A DNA stretch of 64,000 bases from Chimonanthus salicifolius (taxonomy: Eukaryota; Streptophyta; Magnoliopsida; Laurales; Calycanthaceae). The notes under the pieces are model-generated. The model saw only the letters and a program-made list of their open reading frames with translations, made no database searches and had not been told where the DNA came from. A program made the translations under genes and the position numbers. The stretch spans positions 50,233,195 through 50,297,194 of the forward strand of contig CM023538.1 in assembly GCA_013350335.1 (NCBI GenBank), written 5' to 3'. Below are positions 10,178 to 22,469 of the stretch, piece by piece (the first letter of the stretch is position 1; the number at the start of each line of letters is the position of its first letter).

Positions 10178-10640
10178 AATTGGTATCAGTAGTCTAAGTT
10201 AGGAGAGTTTCCTAACTTTCCAGGTCTTAGGTCTCATGTAAGAATATATATATATCTATAATTAAAAAAAAAATTCTTCATCATCTTATTTCTTTCATTC
10301 ATTGCATATAGACTTAGGTCATTGCATTTAAGCTGTCCTATTTCCGCGAGTAGTGGTACCCTAACTTCATGTGTCTGTGCATGTCCACACGTAGTGGTCT
10401 AGAGTATCAACCCAATATGGACTTCACACCCGTTGACCAAGGTCTTAAACGACATAAGTGCCTGCTTAATCCGTATGGAAATCAGTTAGGTTTAGAGACA
10501 TTTTGTTGTCACTGCTGAGGCTATGGGCATCTTGCTCGTGAGTGCGCCACTCAGGTTAGAAAGTTAGGTGTGTCCCCATACCATTCCCACCCACAGATCC
10601 TATTCCATGTCAATGTCACCCAATCTATCTGAGTCTGTAC
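10178..10640 (+). pseudogene. Primer site and gag zinc-knuckle remnant
   Basis: After the primer-binding site the only recognisable coding block is a CCHC knuckle at about 10500-10555, FCCHC-stop-GYGHLARECATQ, with one in-frame stop inside the finger. Zinc knuckles of this type package the RNA genome in Gag particles. Protease and later domains are missing, because a minus-strand L1 fragment starts at about 10655. Confidence 0.55.
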
Positions 10641-10654
10641 ATGCATCTAAGACC

Positions 10655-11170
10655 CTAACTAATTCAAACCATCTAAGAATGGCCTTATAACCCAATAGCT
10701 CTTGGTGGGAGAGTTCGCAAAAGAACAAGGTATCATCTGCAATTGTAATGTGTAACTATGGGTCCATTCGTACCACTTTGAAGCCATTGACAATTCCATC
10801 TCTCTCGCTTTCTCTACCAATTTGTTCAGACTTTCCCCTACTAAAGTGAAAATGAAGGGAGATAGAGGGTCTCCTTGCCTTAAACCCTTGTTTGCCTGTA
10901 TGGGTTGCGTACGGGAACCATTGACCAGGATAGAATATGAGGTGTCCTCAATGCAAGATTTCATCTACTTACACCACAACTCCCAAAACCCATCCCAACG
11001 AAGAGGTATTCCACGAAAGACCAGTCCCGAAGTCATAAGCCTTTTCCAATATCGATTTTGAATAGGATAACTGGTTTCTTTTCTTTGCGTCTCATGTGGA
11101 CTAGTTCATTGGCAAAGGATCCCATCCAAGATTTGTCTGTCCTCCACAAAGCTCCTTTTCTTCTATTTTT
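10655..11170 (-). pseudogene. L1 LINE reverse transcriptase fragment
   Basis: On the minus strand the frame reads FVEDRQILDGIL (about 11150-11115), FKIDIEKAYD (about 11060), then MKSCIEDTSYSILVNGSRTQPIQ and GLRQGDPLSPFIFTLVGESLNKL (10964-10815). These are the conserved RT blocks of plant L1 ORF2, including LRQGDPLSP. The catalytic FADD block should follow at about 10720-10690 but is degraded. This enzyme copies LINE RNA at the nicked target. At least two frameshifts occur. It is a fragment with no tail or duplication seen. Confidence 0.85.
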
Positions 11171-12482
11171 TACTTCATATTATCAATCACTTATTTTTGT
11201 ATGTAAAATCCATGTCTTCACCCATGTCCTTGCCATCCATGTTAATTTCTGGAACAAGATCTCGAAGAGTGTGTGAGCCTTCTCATAGACATTAGTTACG
11301 AACAGTCACCAGATACTATTATTTTTTTGTTTTCCATTAGAACCACTGTCCCTCTTTTGAGCCATTTCTTCTCCCCACCACTCTTGGTTGCTATGTTGAT
11401 TAGAACTCGAAAAGGGGCCTAATGTGATTAAACTCCCAAGCAAAGGCCAAAGGAAACAACACTACTATGTTTTAAACATGTCCATTTTCCATGTGGAGTC
11501 CACCTGCTATCTATCTTTGATCTTGATTGAAACAAGAGCGCATTGCATTGATATACTTTTTACTCAGACTGATCTTATTATCTATTGCAAACCACATTGA
11601 GACCTCTAGATCCTATCCACCCAGTGTTGATCCATGTGTGCCATGTTAGTGCCTCTCTCTGTGCGCGTGGGTGGGTGGTGGCTGAGGGTGATGTAAACCA
11701 CTTAAATAGGCTCTGGGCTGGTAGTGCTCTTGCTTCCCTTTCTGTACATCTTTCATCAGTAGGAGTCGTGACTTTTTTTTCTCTCCCATTATCTGGAGGA
11801 AAACACCTTGTCGTTTATACCTATTCATAACTCTCTTGCAGTACTTCTAATAAGAATTTATTTGTTTAAATTTCACTGTAGATCTCAAGAGACAGTCAAA
11901 TCAGCTTATCCCCAGAGAGCTTTGACCCTATTGCGTGGATTCTTCTTTTGGTTAAAGGTGAATTTTTCCTTTGACATTTCCATTTCTTGATTATCAAATA
12001 ATGCTTTTTAAGTATTTTTGTGCTTGCACTGTAAGTTCTGAATGTGTAAGATGTTCTGTTACTATTTCAAAAGAAGGAAAAAGGTGTACGATGATGATTC
12101 ATCATTGGTATCATTTTCAACTGTTGAGATCATCATTTTTGGGCCTTGAGTTCTTGTCCATGGAAAAGGTGCAAGTGGGTTAGAGAATCAGAAGACTTCA
12201 AGAGAGGTTAAGAATCCTAGCATTGTGCTTGTTCAAGCAGAGCCATAGTGTGGGAATCATACTAGACCGATGGCTCATACTATGATTTGGGGATGCTCCA
12301 AAACATTCTCAGATTCACTTCTTTCTTCTAATTGAGGTGATTTTGGAGCACCTGTATCAATTGATTGCAAATTTTCACCTATCTGGATCTGTGACTCTAG
12401 AGGGTGAATGCAAGGAGTTAATCTGTTTAAAGGTCGGTAGTTTCTTCTTTTTATGGTTGCTTTCTAATTTGTGTTTTTGCAG
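11171..12482. other. Unassigned interval
   Basis: About 1.3 kb of moderate AT content without a recognisable domain. Short frames at 11585-11830 and 11971-12183 have no motif I know. The right end, with a T-rich tract ending TTTTTGCAG at 12474-12482, looks like an intron 3' end (see next entry). Confidence 0.3.
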
Positions 12483-12630
12483 TAAAACCTCGTGATGGAT
12501 CATTATCCGTGGGTAGCATCAACCCTCAAACGACGACGTAGTGCTGGTGGATGATGAAGATGCTACGTTTCATAGTCATGATGAGAGATCAACTGAAAAC
12601 ATTAAAGAAGAGACATGCAGTGATCAATGA
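12483..12630 (+). pseudogene. Possible terminal exon of an unidentified host gene
   Basis: A pyrimidine-rich stretch ending GTGTTTTTGCAG at 12482 looks like a 3' splice site. The next 150 bp read as an acidic, serine-rich tail: DGSLSVGSINPQ in one frame, then, after an apparent one-base slip near 12530, DDVVLVDDEDATFHSHDERS and TENIKEETCSDQ ending at TGA 12628-12630. Acidic, coil-like tails are common at protein C-termini, but I recognise no family. It may be a captured gene fragment or a decayed gene whose upstream exons are lost. The sequence downstream to about 13280 has no further coding signal. Confidence 0.25.
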
Positions 12631-13289
12631 GATACTTTTCCCAACTTTTTTTCTCATTTATGTTGAAGCTGCTTCAACTTGGATCCATTTATTGTACATT
12701 TGAATGTCGATAATTGAATTTCTAGGAAGCACTTTTATTTGACCTTTACATTCATTCCCTCTGTTTCTTTCCCTCGCCACCTTTTTTGTGACCATTCCAG
12801 TTGTTCTTAGATGTCATTGTAAATTGAAATGCAATATCTTCAATTAACAGTGGAGAAAAGGCGGATAATCCGCTGATATGATTCGAAACAATGGCCCTGA
12901 AAATCAGGATGATACACTGTCTATTCTGAAATATCTGGTTTCTTGGTTTAAAGGTAAAAAATCCAGTGTTCTAGATTTATGGGTTCCCAATTGGAATCCT
13001 GTTGGTTCATGTCTGTGATCAGATGAGATAAATTTCACTTGTAAGCAAACTATGCCTCTGCAGAAATGAAATAAGAAGAGAATCCATTGTGTATTTCTCA
13101 GGCAGTTAAAATACTCCTGTCTGTGTAGTGGTATTCTTTGGTCACTGATTCGTTGGACAAGCCAGTTTATTAAACCGAGTTAAAGAATTCATTGAAATGA
13201 GTGGCTCGCATCCTCAAGGTCTGTTCTTGTAGTATATTGGCTACTGATAATATTGGAGTATTTTCAAAAGAATTGGATTTTTAAACAGG

Positions 13290-13540
13290 AAACCTCACAA
13301 AAGTTATAAGTATTTAAAAATAATAAAAATAAATAAATAAAATATTAATACAATTAGAACAATTAACACTTTCCTTAGGTATTTATCACAAATTTATAGG
13401 AATATTATCGTGACATTATCATTTAATGTGATTTTATCCAGAATTTGCCGTTAAAATGGCAGTGAGAAATAATGTGTCATTAGTATTTTGTTGATGAAAA
13501 TGGGTAAATTAAATTATCACTGTTATTTGACATGGTAGCT
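13290..13540. repeat. Dispersed AT-rich repeat, copy 1
   Basis: Shares an ordered series of words with 19075-19340, including aaacctcacaaaa, a run of aataataaaaataaa, tatcgtgatatta-like sequence, ttgccgttaaaa/taccaagaa, and ttttgttgatgaaaa. The order and spacing are conserved over about 250 bp. The ends are unclear and it encodes nothing. Confidence 0.5.
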
Positions 13541-13764
13541 AGTAGGGGAGATAACTATTCATCCGTTATCATCCATGGGCTCCACATTAGGTCCAAACTA
13601 ACTCTTTCTCACATCTATCGCCGATAATTTGTATTAATATCTTTTTGAATCTATTTCGAGTTAATCATATTGTGAGATTAAAAATGTATTTATATTATTT
13701 TATTTTGACTTTTAATCAATAGACTTTTGAAAATCATATAATTTTACATCAAATGGGCTTTACT

Positions 13765-14900
13765 TGTCACGACCGGCCCTTCTAGGGCCCTACTGATGTT
13801 GACAATTTTTTTTTTTCTAATATTGAGCCTCTAACCATCATGGAAATCATAACTAATCATAGACTTAACATTTCATATGATGAAAAGTTTGGACGTTGCA
13901 TTTGGCAGCTTCGGATCCGGCCATAACAAGGCTGATAGAGTTCACATGCAGATGGAGGGGTCACAAATGGTCCCACTTAAAACCCAAATCCTTAACAAAA
14001 CCCACAAGTCGCTACAGTATGCGAACATACTACTAACCAACATGTAGTTTATAACTTCGACCTCTTATTTTAAGTCCAAGTAGAAAATATCATACATATT
14101 CTACCTAACATTTATCATAAACCAATCCCATCAAAGGTACACATAGGAAAACACAGTAGTTTTATTACATATCTATTGTGCCTCAGAATGGGCACATTAC
14201 ACGGTTGTTCATGCAAACAGTAGATAAAAACGACAGAAAATCCCAACACCGTGGAATGGATAAAGAGCCTCTGCCCTTACTGCAATTGAAGGTCTTCCTG
14301 TTGTTCATCATCTAGGTTTCCGTTTCGGTAAGGGATATGAGCTAACACAGCCCGTGAAGAGAAACAACAGATAATCAAACATATTATCAAATCTAAACAG
14401 TTATCAGATAACAGTTTAATCACTCAGAAATCATGTAATTTTTCTATGAGAACAACATCCACATCGTTATCTAGAATGAATGCTCTTTCTTCTCAAAAAA
14501 ATAATACCCCCGCCAAATACGTCTCATGCTCTCCGCAGCCACGAAGATACGTATTTACACTGCCAGCAAATTCATGCTCAGTGCTTCACTCAATCCATAT
14601 ATACACCTTGTACTGATGCCCTCCACTTATCCAATACTTCATACAACAGGGTGAGGTAATTTGATATGCACAGTACACCAGTCAAATGCAAATCAAGTAT
14701 GAATTAAAACATTTTTCAATCGAAATTAACATCTCTCATATGATCATAATAAATTCTCTCTCAGCTAACATGCTTCTTAAGCCCTTCCACATAGAATCAT
14801 ACACAAATTAGCAGTTTATGATGTCACTTTTTCGTTATGATACTTCCTAATTATGAATTCATATAATAATCCATTAAACCACTATGTGATGTTACCGTAG
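13765..14900 (-). repeat. Gypsy-type LTR fragment, same family as 46444-49662
   Basis: Starts TGTCACGACCGGCCC, the complement of the GGCGTGACA terminus of the LTR at 46444-49662. Its complement matches that LTR in order: CTCACTCC..TTACG..GGAAACC..GATCTTCA (14330-14270 against 49076-49130), CACTGAGCATGAATTT (about 14575 against 48830) and CATATCAAATTACCTCAC (14675 against 48738). The homology fades near 14900, so about two thirds of the LTR is missing. No TSD partner was found. Confidence 0.65.
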
Positions 14901-14979
14901 TTTTAATTATTTTAAGCCTCTTCTAAATGTTTAGATTTTTAAAGAAACCATCAAATTGGTTTAAAGAAAGACCTGGGAA

Positions 14980-15345
14980 TGGGTCGGGTCGGGTTCAAGT
15001 TGGGGTCTATTAGGTTTTGGATCTGACAACGGGTCAACCTTTCAGGTTTGTCTCCGGTTCGGTTCGGATCAAATTTACCTTTTACCCAACTAAGGAGACT
15101 TTTTCCTAGCAAGACACGTATCAAGACTCACTCATTAAATGGGTGTATAGCTCTTATAGTTGCATGTGTGTGGCAATATTGGTCATTTGGTCTACTTATT
15201 TATTTTCATGTTCGAGTCAAGTCCTACTCTTTTAAACTGGTTTGGATTGGTTTCGATCATCTATTAAATGGGTCGGCAGTTTGGGTCATTTATCAAAATG
15301 CGTCGGTTCAGGTCAAGTCAAGTCGGGTCAAATTTTGCCAAATCT
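14980..15345. repeat. GGGTCGGGTC-rich non-autonomous element
   Basis: Contains GGGTCGGGTCGGG near the left end and TCGGTTCAGGTCAAGTC..GGGTCAAATTTTG at the right end, with several GGTTCGG/GGGTC words between. The composition resembles the hAT-type MITE at 7561-7891, but the termini and duplication are not clear here. The 110-residue frame at 15048-15380 shows no known domain. Confidence 0.4.
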
Positions 15346-15414
15346 ATCTAAAATACTCACATGGAATAGTGCAAAATTAAATGCAAGATACAATTGCCAT
15401 TTTTAGATAGAATG

Positions 15415-15540
15415 AAAGCACTATCTAGCTTAGTTGGTCTAAGCTTCAAAGAGTCCACTGGAGGTCTTGGATTTTACACCTCTTGAACTTACCTTATACA
15501 TGAGACTTCTGAAGAACCCCTCAGCCATAACTTATTAGAT
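15415..15540 (+). mobile_element. Degenerate tRNA-derived SINE (tentative)
   Basis: TAGCTTAGTTGG at 15426-15437 is a good pol III A box. About 35 bp downstream is a weak B-box-like GGTCTTGGATTTTACACC. The spacing is tRNA-like. No A tail or duplication was identified and the B box is poor, so the call is tentative. Confidence 0.35.
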
Positions 15541-16955
15541 AAATTATAGTTTTACCTTTCACATCTTAATTTTGAGAGTTCAAAAAATATAGCTTCAATA
15601 GTCCAATCAATGTAATATTTTTAATTTTATATAATGTTTAGGTCTCTTTAAGTGGATCCTTTAAATTAAATTGTTCCAAAGTGGGTCTCATCTTAAAATA
15701 CGTATTGACCGATATTATCACTTTCTAAACTGGCGGTATGTATCTGCAAATACGTATTGTTGCAGTTTCAAGATGATAATATTAGTAGTATCACCCACAT
15801 TATCGATTGATACTGTATATTATCTGCCTATGCTGTTTTTTTTAATTAAAAAAAAAAATTGATTGATTTTTGAGTCGAATCTTAAAATGGATATGATTTT
15901 AAAAAGGTTTAGAAATAAATTATTCAATTTTTGAGTTGTTTTGAGTTATTTTCATCAATTTTGAATATTTTGAGTTTTTTTCATCAATTTTTTAGAATTT
16001 TGGCTCTAAGAAAATTTAAAATAGGGTTTTTTTTTTGTGAAATAGTTTAACGAAATAATATTAAGTGGTTATGGAATTTAATGAGATGTGTTAAAATTCA
16101 TAAAAAGTTAGGTTTTCTTAGATACTTTTCATTTTTAAGTTTCTCGTGGAAAACTGAATGAAATGATATACAAATTTTTCTATAATTAAATAAAGAATTA
16201 TTAATGTGATTGATATAGTTGTTAAGGTGTTTGTGTATTTTTTTCTACGAAACTCAAGAATTTCTACAATAAAACATTTATGAATTGTAATAACAGATAG
16301 ATATCACTTAGGGATACTTGAGATAATTAATTTCATATTAAGTATCTCCTTATATTGATTTCCTATTTTATTAGACATTTTTTTAAAGATACGATAGTTT
16401 TTAAATTTTTACAACATATTTTATTTATTTCAAAATTTCAGTTTTTAAGGGTCTAAAACTCCATAAAAATAACCGTTATTTAAATAAAAAATATCTCAAC
16501 TTTAGTTTCCCATTTTTCCTAATTTTTCTTATTTTTCAAACAAGAAAAAGCAAAAAAAAAAGGAAAGAGAAGGGAAGAGAGCCCCTATCGGTGACGTTAT
16601 CAGCAAAACATATCTGGCCTCCTTTTATTAGATCACTCTATTGAATGCATATTAAAATATAATATTGTCCTATATTCTATTTATGATGTTGCTTGAATAA
16701 GGGGTGTAAATGACATCTTCGAAACAGGTAAATTTCAAAAATTATTTATGGTAAAGAAAAATTCTTCCAAATGTCAGTACAATCGATTTAGCTAAAGGCA
16801 GCTTGACTCGATCTGGTACCCTTTCTCTTTCAAATATTTCAAAGGATATACTATCTTTCTAACCAATAATTTTTACTATTTAATTTTTTATTTTTTCTTT
16901 TAAAGCTGAGGTGCACTATTTTTTCATAACAAATTATCGTTTTGCCCTCCACATA
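15541..16955. other. AT-rich intergenic DNA
   Basis: No gene or defined element. A short stretch at 15690-15810 carries words such as acgtattgaccgatatt and cgattgatact, which resemble the iteron repeats at 17940 and 31325. The rest is homopolymer-rich AT sequence. Confidence 0.4.
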
Positions 16956-16959
16956 GACC

Positions 16960-17960
16960 ACCCTTCCAACGTTGAAATTGAGAAAGGACCCAAACAGGGT
17001 TTAGAGCGTTTGAACGCTAAAGGTTCTTATCATCTTCTTCCTTCCAATCAAACTCAAATCTCTCATGCTCCAACAGATTCACCCTCTTTCGCCATACCCA
17101 CCATCCCATTCATCAAGAACATCCAATCGACCAGCTTCCCTTTCAAATCTCCATTAACTCTTCTTCCCTGGCCAAATGTCCATCCCTGCTACCCCTCTGA
17201 ACCCTTCTCCTTATACCTTCATCTCTCCTTCATTATTACACTCGCCCACCAGCCACACCCATCGTCCCTGCATCTACCTGTAAGCCATACAGCCCATTAT
17301 CACTTGACCCCTCTTTTCACTCAACCCCCTTCAGATTCCAACCAAACAACCGGCGTCCCTACACGCCATTCAATCCATCACACTGTTCACGCCCCCAAGC
17401 AGTATTCCATGTTGTTTGATCAGGCCTTAACCATTCTGATTGAACCCATCAAACCAGTTACCCATTATCAGTTCCCTTTAATCCCAGATCTAATGATCTG
17501 TGCCCTGAACAGTTACCGTTGTTCGTCTGTTTCTGCAGCATCCGGTGATGATCTCGCTATCCTCTAATTTAATTAAAATAAAGGGTTCTAAGGTTAAATG
17601 AATGAGTGGGCTGAGAATGGGTAAGGCCTGAACTGAACGAACAACAGGGAATACTGTTTGGAGAGTGAACAATGTGATGGATTTCATGGGCGTGTAGGGG
17701 CCGTGGCAAGGGAAGAAAGAGTTAATGGAGATTTGAAGGGCAGCTGGTCGATTGGATGTTTTGGGTGAATGGGATGGTGGGTATGGCGAAAGAGGCGAAT
17801 CTGTATAGTGCAGACGCGATGGAAGAGATTTGGGGATGGTCGGAGGAAAGAAGATGATAAGAACGTTCGAAAGAGAGCAGGAGCATTCAAACGCTCTAAA
17901 AAACCATGGAGCCTTCTTTTTCTAATTCCAACGTTCAAATCAGGGGTCGAGATATCTGCC
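16960..17960. mobile_element. Foldback element with long inverted arms
   Basis: The left arm (about 16968-17445) and the right arm (about 17600-17945, read on the complement) carry the same sequence in the same order: aacgttg-aatt-ga, agagcgtttgaa-gct, ttcttatcatcttc, cgccatacccaccatccca, aatcgaccagct, ttcaaatctccattaactc, then further in atccatcaca-tgttcac and agtattcc-tgttgtt-gtcaggcctta. Because of this, the plus frame at 16911-17567 and the minus frame at 17684-18001 encode mirrored peptides (both contain FPFKSPLTL or LPFKSPLTL). They are arms, not genes. The left arm has about 150 bp not present on the right. Long arms suggest a MULE/foldback class; no duplication was identified. Confidence 0.65.
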
Positions 17961-18300
17961 GTTACGTTCGTATCGACCGATATTATACGGGTTTTAAGCA
18001 CCGTATAATATCAGCCGATACGTATTGTATCGATCGTACAACATTCATATTGGCCAATATGGCTGATATATCGCCGATATGATTACTATCGGTATTTAAA
18101 AAAAAAAAAACAGTGATGGGCCCGGGTCAAAATATCGGCCAATATCAGTCGATATTTACATTTTCAAATTTTTTTAAAAAAAGATAGTTTCTTTTTCGAT
18201 TTTTTTATATTTTTAATTCAGAAAAAATAAAATAATAAAATAATACCGATATTAAAAAAAAAGAGGAGAGAGAATCATATTGGCCGAATTATCGGGCAGA
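17945..18300. repeat. Iteron repeat rich in TATCGGCCGATA words
   Basis: Many short palindromic words such as atcgaccgatatt, cagccgatacgta, ggccaatat, gctgatatatcgccgatat and tcggccaatatcagtcgatatt surround A-rich spacers. Related arrays lie at 22470-22555, 31325-31552 and 38127-38402. It begins directly at the right edge of the foldback element. Confidence 0.65.
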
Positions 18301-18895
18301 CCATTTTTTGTACCTCTGGACTTCAAACAATGGTCTAAGTGAGAGGGTAGAATGGTAATTTCACAAGAAATCTTGAAATCCAAGTAAAAAAAAAACTGTC
18401 TAAATGGTCTCCCTTTTAAAAAAGAGGTTCTTTAATAATTGAATTTTGGACGTGAAAGACGTCTATTGTTCAAAATGAGGCCATTCTTTTCATAGTGTAG
18501 ACCCATTCTCGTGGCCTCTGTCTGACCCTACATATATCTTTTATATATTATAGAAAATGGGTAATTTTTTAAGTCAAAGAACCAACCAAACCAATGTTGT
18601 TGATAAGAAATCTGCAGTCTGGATTAGTTGCTGGTGATTCATCTACTTAAATTAGGCCCTTTGGCAGACATGACAGGCAGTGGGTAAGCCCATAAGTCCA
18701 AAAACAAAGATACTATTGAATAAAAGGTCTTGTATTTTATTGTTTAGTGCTTCTAAATGTTGTTGGTTTCTTTATTTTTTTATATATATGACTTATCGTG
18801 TAGTGTATCTAATTTTATAAATACAAAGAGAGATGGTCTCTTTTCTTTCAAGACAAGTCGATCAGGCATGGTATTTAAAATACAAACATCTGTTT

Positions 18896-19010
18896 AATTA
18901 GAAAGGGTTGGAGTGATGTTAGAAACGGCAAAAAAGAGTTTTGAATTCGATTTCTACTTTATTCAAAAGGATCACTTCAAATAGACTGATTGAGTGTTAT
19001 TGTCACAAAT
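18896..19010 (+). mobile_element. Au-like SINE fragment
   Basis: Contains gggttggagtgatg-t-agaaacg, matching the 5' region of the SINE at 2112-2300 (read on its own strand), followed at the expected distance by a decayed B box, TTTTGAATTCGATTTCTAC. The 3' body is poorly conserved. Confidence 0.5.
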
Positions 19011-19074
19011 ATCAATCTTGAGATATTAACGATGAATGGTAATATCATATATTTTAATTTTTTTTCAGTTTTAT

Positions 19075-19340
19075 CTGAAAATTAACAAGAAAACCTCACA
19101 AAAAATATAATATTTTAAAAATAATAAAAATAAAAATCTCAATAAGGAATTTATGAGTAATTTACTAGAAATTTATCGTGATATTATAGTTATATTTTCA
19201 TTTATTACATTTTTAATGCAATTTTATTGAAAATTTACCAAGAATTTAATGCAGCGCTGATAAATACGTGTATTAATGTGGAAATGATATTTTGTCGATA
19301 AAAATATGGTAAATGTAAAAATATTGCCGATATTTGTGAG
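19075..19340. repeat. Dispersed AT-rich repeat, copy 2
   Basis: Partner of 13290-13540. Common blocks are aaaacctcacaaaa, aaaataataaaaataaa, atcgtgatattat, ttttgtcgataaaaat and the final gagattat-like stretch. It encodes nothing. Confidence 0.5.
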
Positions 19341-19595
19341 ATTATCCAATGGATGGATAGGATGGCTTGCACATGCTATATTAGGTGTGGACACCGTGGT
19401 CATAGAAGTAAATGCAACATTGCTTCAATTAAAGTAAATTTTCGAAAGTTTTCGAAGGTTCTTATCTGTTGAAAGAAAATTAAAAATGACATTCACTTTT
19501 TTAAATGAAGATGTAAGAGAAATGGATTAGATTTCACGTTTTAAATTTACTCAAGATTCTCATTCTCATAATAAAAGTTTAAAATAAATTATGGG

Positions 19596-20495
19596 TGGCA
19601 ATCCTCACACGGGATTTTCTTGTATCCAGATACGAGAATCAGTGCATTTCCCATTTTACCATTTACCCCTGTTATACGGATGGATAACTTAAAAAATAAA
19701 ATTGTTGGCACACTTATTATTCCAAAATAGCGAGCCATTTTGCCAAACCTTTACATCTTTGGCGAGCAGTTTCTTCTTCGGTCAATTTTTTTTCTTTCTA
19801 TAATGGTTTTTCGTGGATTTTGAGCGAAAGTTAAATCTCATCCAAAATTTGCATGGCTTTTTTTCTCAATTTTAACAACTCCAGGGATGATTAGAAGTGA
19901 AATGGGTTAGTAATGAGCTCTAAAAATGGATTTTTATGATGGAGAGCTGTGTAACTTCTTGCATTTGAATTAAATTTTCAAACGAGATTGTTTCTCGACC
20001 GCTTTATACAAATAATGTATCAAAATTCATTTACTCTAGATTTTATGAACTTCGAGACTGATTTTAAATGAAAATATTATAGTTTTAGACCTCAAAAATC
20101 ATACCACAGAATTAAAAGAGAATGTCATTTTTTTTCTTTTAAAAACCCATTTTTAGAGCTCGTTCCTAACCCATTTTACTTCTAATCTTATCTGGAGCTG
20201 TTAAAATTGAGAAAATGAAAGTTTCAATACTTTCCGCGCAAATTTTGTCTGAGATTTGACTTTCATTGAAAACCCACGAAAAACCTCCTAAAAAACGTTA
20301 CAGAAGGAAAAGTAAGTTGATAGAAGAAGCAATGGAAGGCGTAAAGGTTTGGCAAAACTGATCGCCATTTTGGAGTGATAACTGCGTCGATTTCAGACAA
20401 AAAATTTAAGTTATCCATATGACAGAGGTGAACAGTAAAGTGAAAAATCTACTAATTTCTGTATTTGATTAAAAGAAAATCCCGTATGAGGACCA
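19596..20495. mobile_element. Foldback element, about 900 bp
   Basis: Left arm 19596-19945 and right arm 20140-20495 are inverted copies: cctcacacgggattttctt against aagaaaatcccgtatgagg at the ends; gccaaacctttac against gtaaaggtttggc; ttcgtggatttt against aaaacccacgaa; and gagctctaaaaatgg against ccatttttagagctc near the loop. The loop is about 190 bp. No coding frame of interest. The family is unknown; the exact termini and duplication could not be fixed. Confidence 0.7.
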
Positions 20496-22469
20496 ATTTA
20501 CAATTGATAAGGATGGATCAATCGGAAAACACACGAGCTTAGTTATTTTAATGATGCTTCCAGCTGTCTGACGAGCAATGGAAGATTACCGTCTTACCCT
20601 CCTACGTACTAAGCAAGTCCGAAACAATTCCTCTTTTAAGCATTCAATTTGAAAATTAACACAATACGAAGTTTCTTATTTAAAATACAATGAGTACTTG
20701 TGTACTCCTTTATTTGATTATTGTTTTAATTTAACATAATTATTTTATGCAAAAATATTTATAACTCAATTAATTAATTTATATTTTTAATTCTCTAAAT
20801 TTTGAATATTTAAATCATTTTCAATTTTTAAACTAAAAATTATTAAAGCACAGACACTATTTATCTAATACAATTATTTTTATAAATCCCATATTAAAAA
20901 ATAAGCTTTTTCAATCCCATATAGAGACAAACAACAATATGTACTCATAGATTACATAGATTCATGAAGTCCAACATTTCTTGACTCAAGACTAATAACT
21001 TCCAACTAATATCTTGTTCTTTTTGGCCATTTCAAGCCTCAATTTTTTATATTGAAAAAATTAAATAAATTTGTTCAAGTTGATTTGACTCGATGTAATT
21101 TTAACCTGAATTAACGAGTTTTTTTGAGTTTTTAAATTATGATATCAATTTAAATTATTTAATGTAAGATGTTAGGAACGAAAATTGAGATCTTTCAATG
21201 AGCATAAAACACATTTACCAAGGCTTATTTTAAAAGAATTTTAAAATGATAAATTTATTAAATTTTAAAAGAAACTATTTAATTGCATATAGAGAATTGT
21301 TTCATTGTGATCCATGTAGTCAATTTTTTTGTGATCTCATTTTGGATCACAAGGATGAGTTTCGTCGCTAAGATCCTTCTTGTATTGAAGTTTATCGAAA
21401 ATTAACTAAATAAACTATATAAGTATTCTTCAAAAGTCACAAAAATTTAATAGTTTATAAAATTTAAGGTTAAAAATATCTTAAAATTAATTCAAATAAA
21501 GTATGAATTTTATTCATAAATATCGATAACTATAAAATATAAAAAATTGCCAAATAAATACTTTAAAAAAACACTTCAACTTCCTACAAAATTAGTTCTC
21601 TTTTTTACAATTTATTTCACAATAGATAGACGCATTGATGGCTAAATTGTGAGTAACATGATGTCATTAGAGTAAATAATGTAAAAATAATGGTTATTTT
21701 GCATGACAAATTTTCTCACAGAAAATGGAAAAAAAAAAAATTGTGAAGTTGATAAAAAGTCTTAAATCGCCTGGACTGGAAAACAAATGACTCTATATAA
21801 TACGTGAAGCACTGTCCTCTCAAAGACCAGCTCTTGAGAATGAATTTTATCTCAAAAATGTTAATTGTTAACGTCCCTAGACTGAAAAATCAATAACTCT
21901 ATATGACACTTGAAACACCTTCCTCTTAATCGTTAGCTTTTGAGAGTGAATTGTACTTCAAAAATATTAAAATACTATTTTTCTTTAAAATACCATCAAC
22001 GTCAAAGCTCAAAATATGTAAATGGAACAAAAATAAAGTAATTTTCCTCCTATCACTTGGAAAATTTTAGCACATGATGACAACAAGAAATAGATAGTTC
22101 GATCTATTTAGATGAGGTTCACTAAATAAAATAGCGATAGGTACAGTAAAGTTAGAAAGATTGCTATTTTAATATCTATTTCACTAAAAAAATTATAATT
22201 AGATAAAAAAATATTTTTAAAGATTATAACATTTAGAGATTAAAAAATAAAGAAAGAATTTGAGTGGTCAAATCTTGAGGTGCTTAGAAGTATACTTAAT
22301 TGATTCAATTAAAATAATTTTCAATAGATCATATATTCAAGTAAAATTTTTCAATAGACACACCACCATTTCATTATGGGAGCCTTCATCTAAAAGCGGA
22401 CCTAGTTGCAAGCGTGGATAAAAAATGCATATGACTGTAATATACTGGGAAAGTCCGAAAGGGGTGACG
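20496..22469. other. AT-rich intergenic DNA with a diverged duplication
   Basis: No gene. At 21772-21880 and 21889-21985 two diverged copies of one unit follow each other at about 117-bp period (shared words: actctatat, gaa-cac, cctctta/cctctca, gagaatgaatt/gagagtgaatt, tcaaaaat). The remainder is AT-rich without structure I can name. Confidence 0.4.

Noticed and set aside
16911..17567. 218-codon frame as a host gene
   Set aside because: It is one arm of an inverted repeat; the other arm gives matching peptides on the opposite strand.
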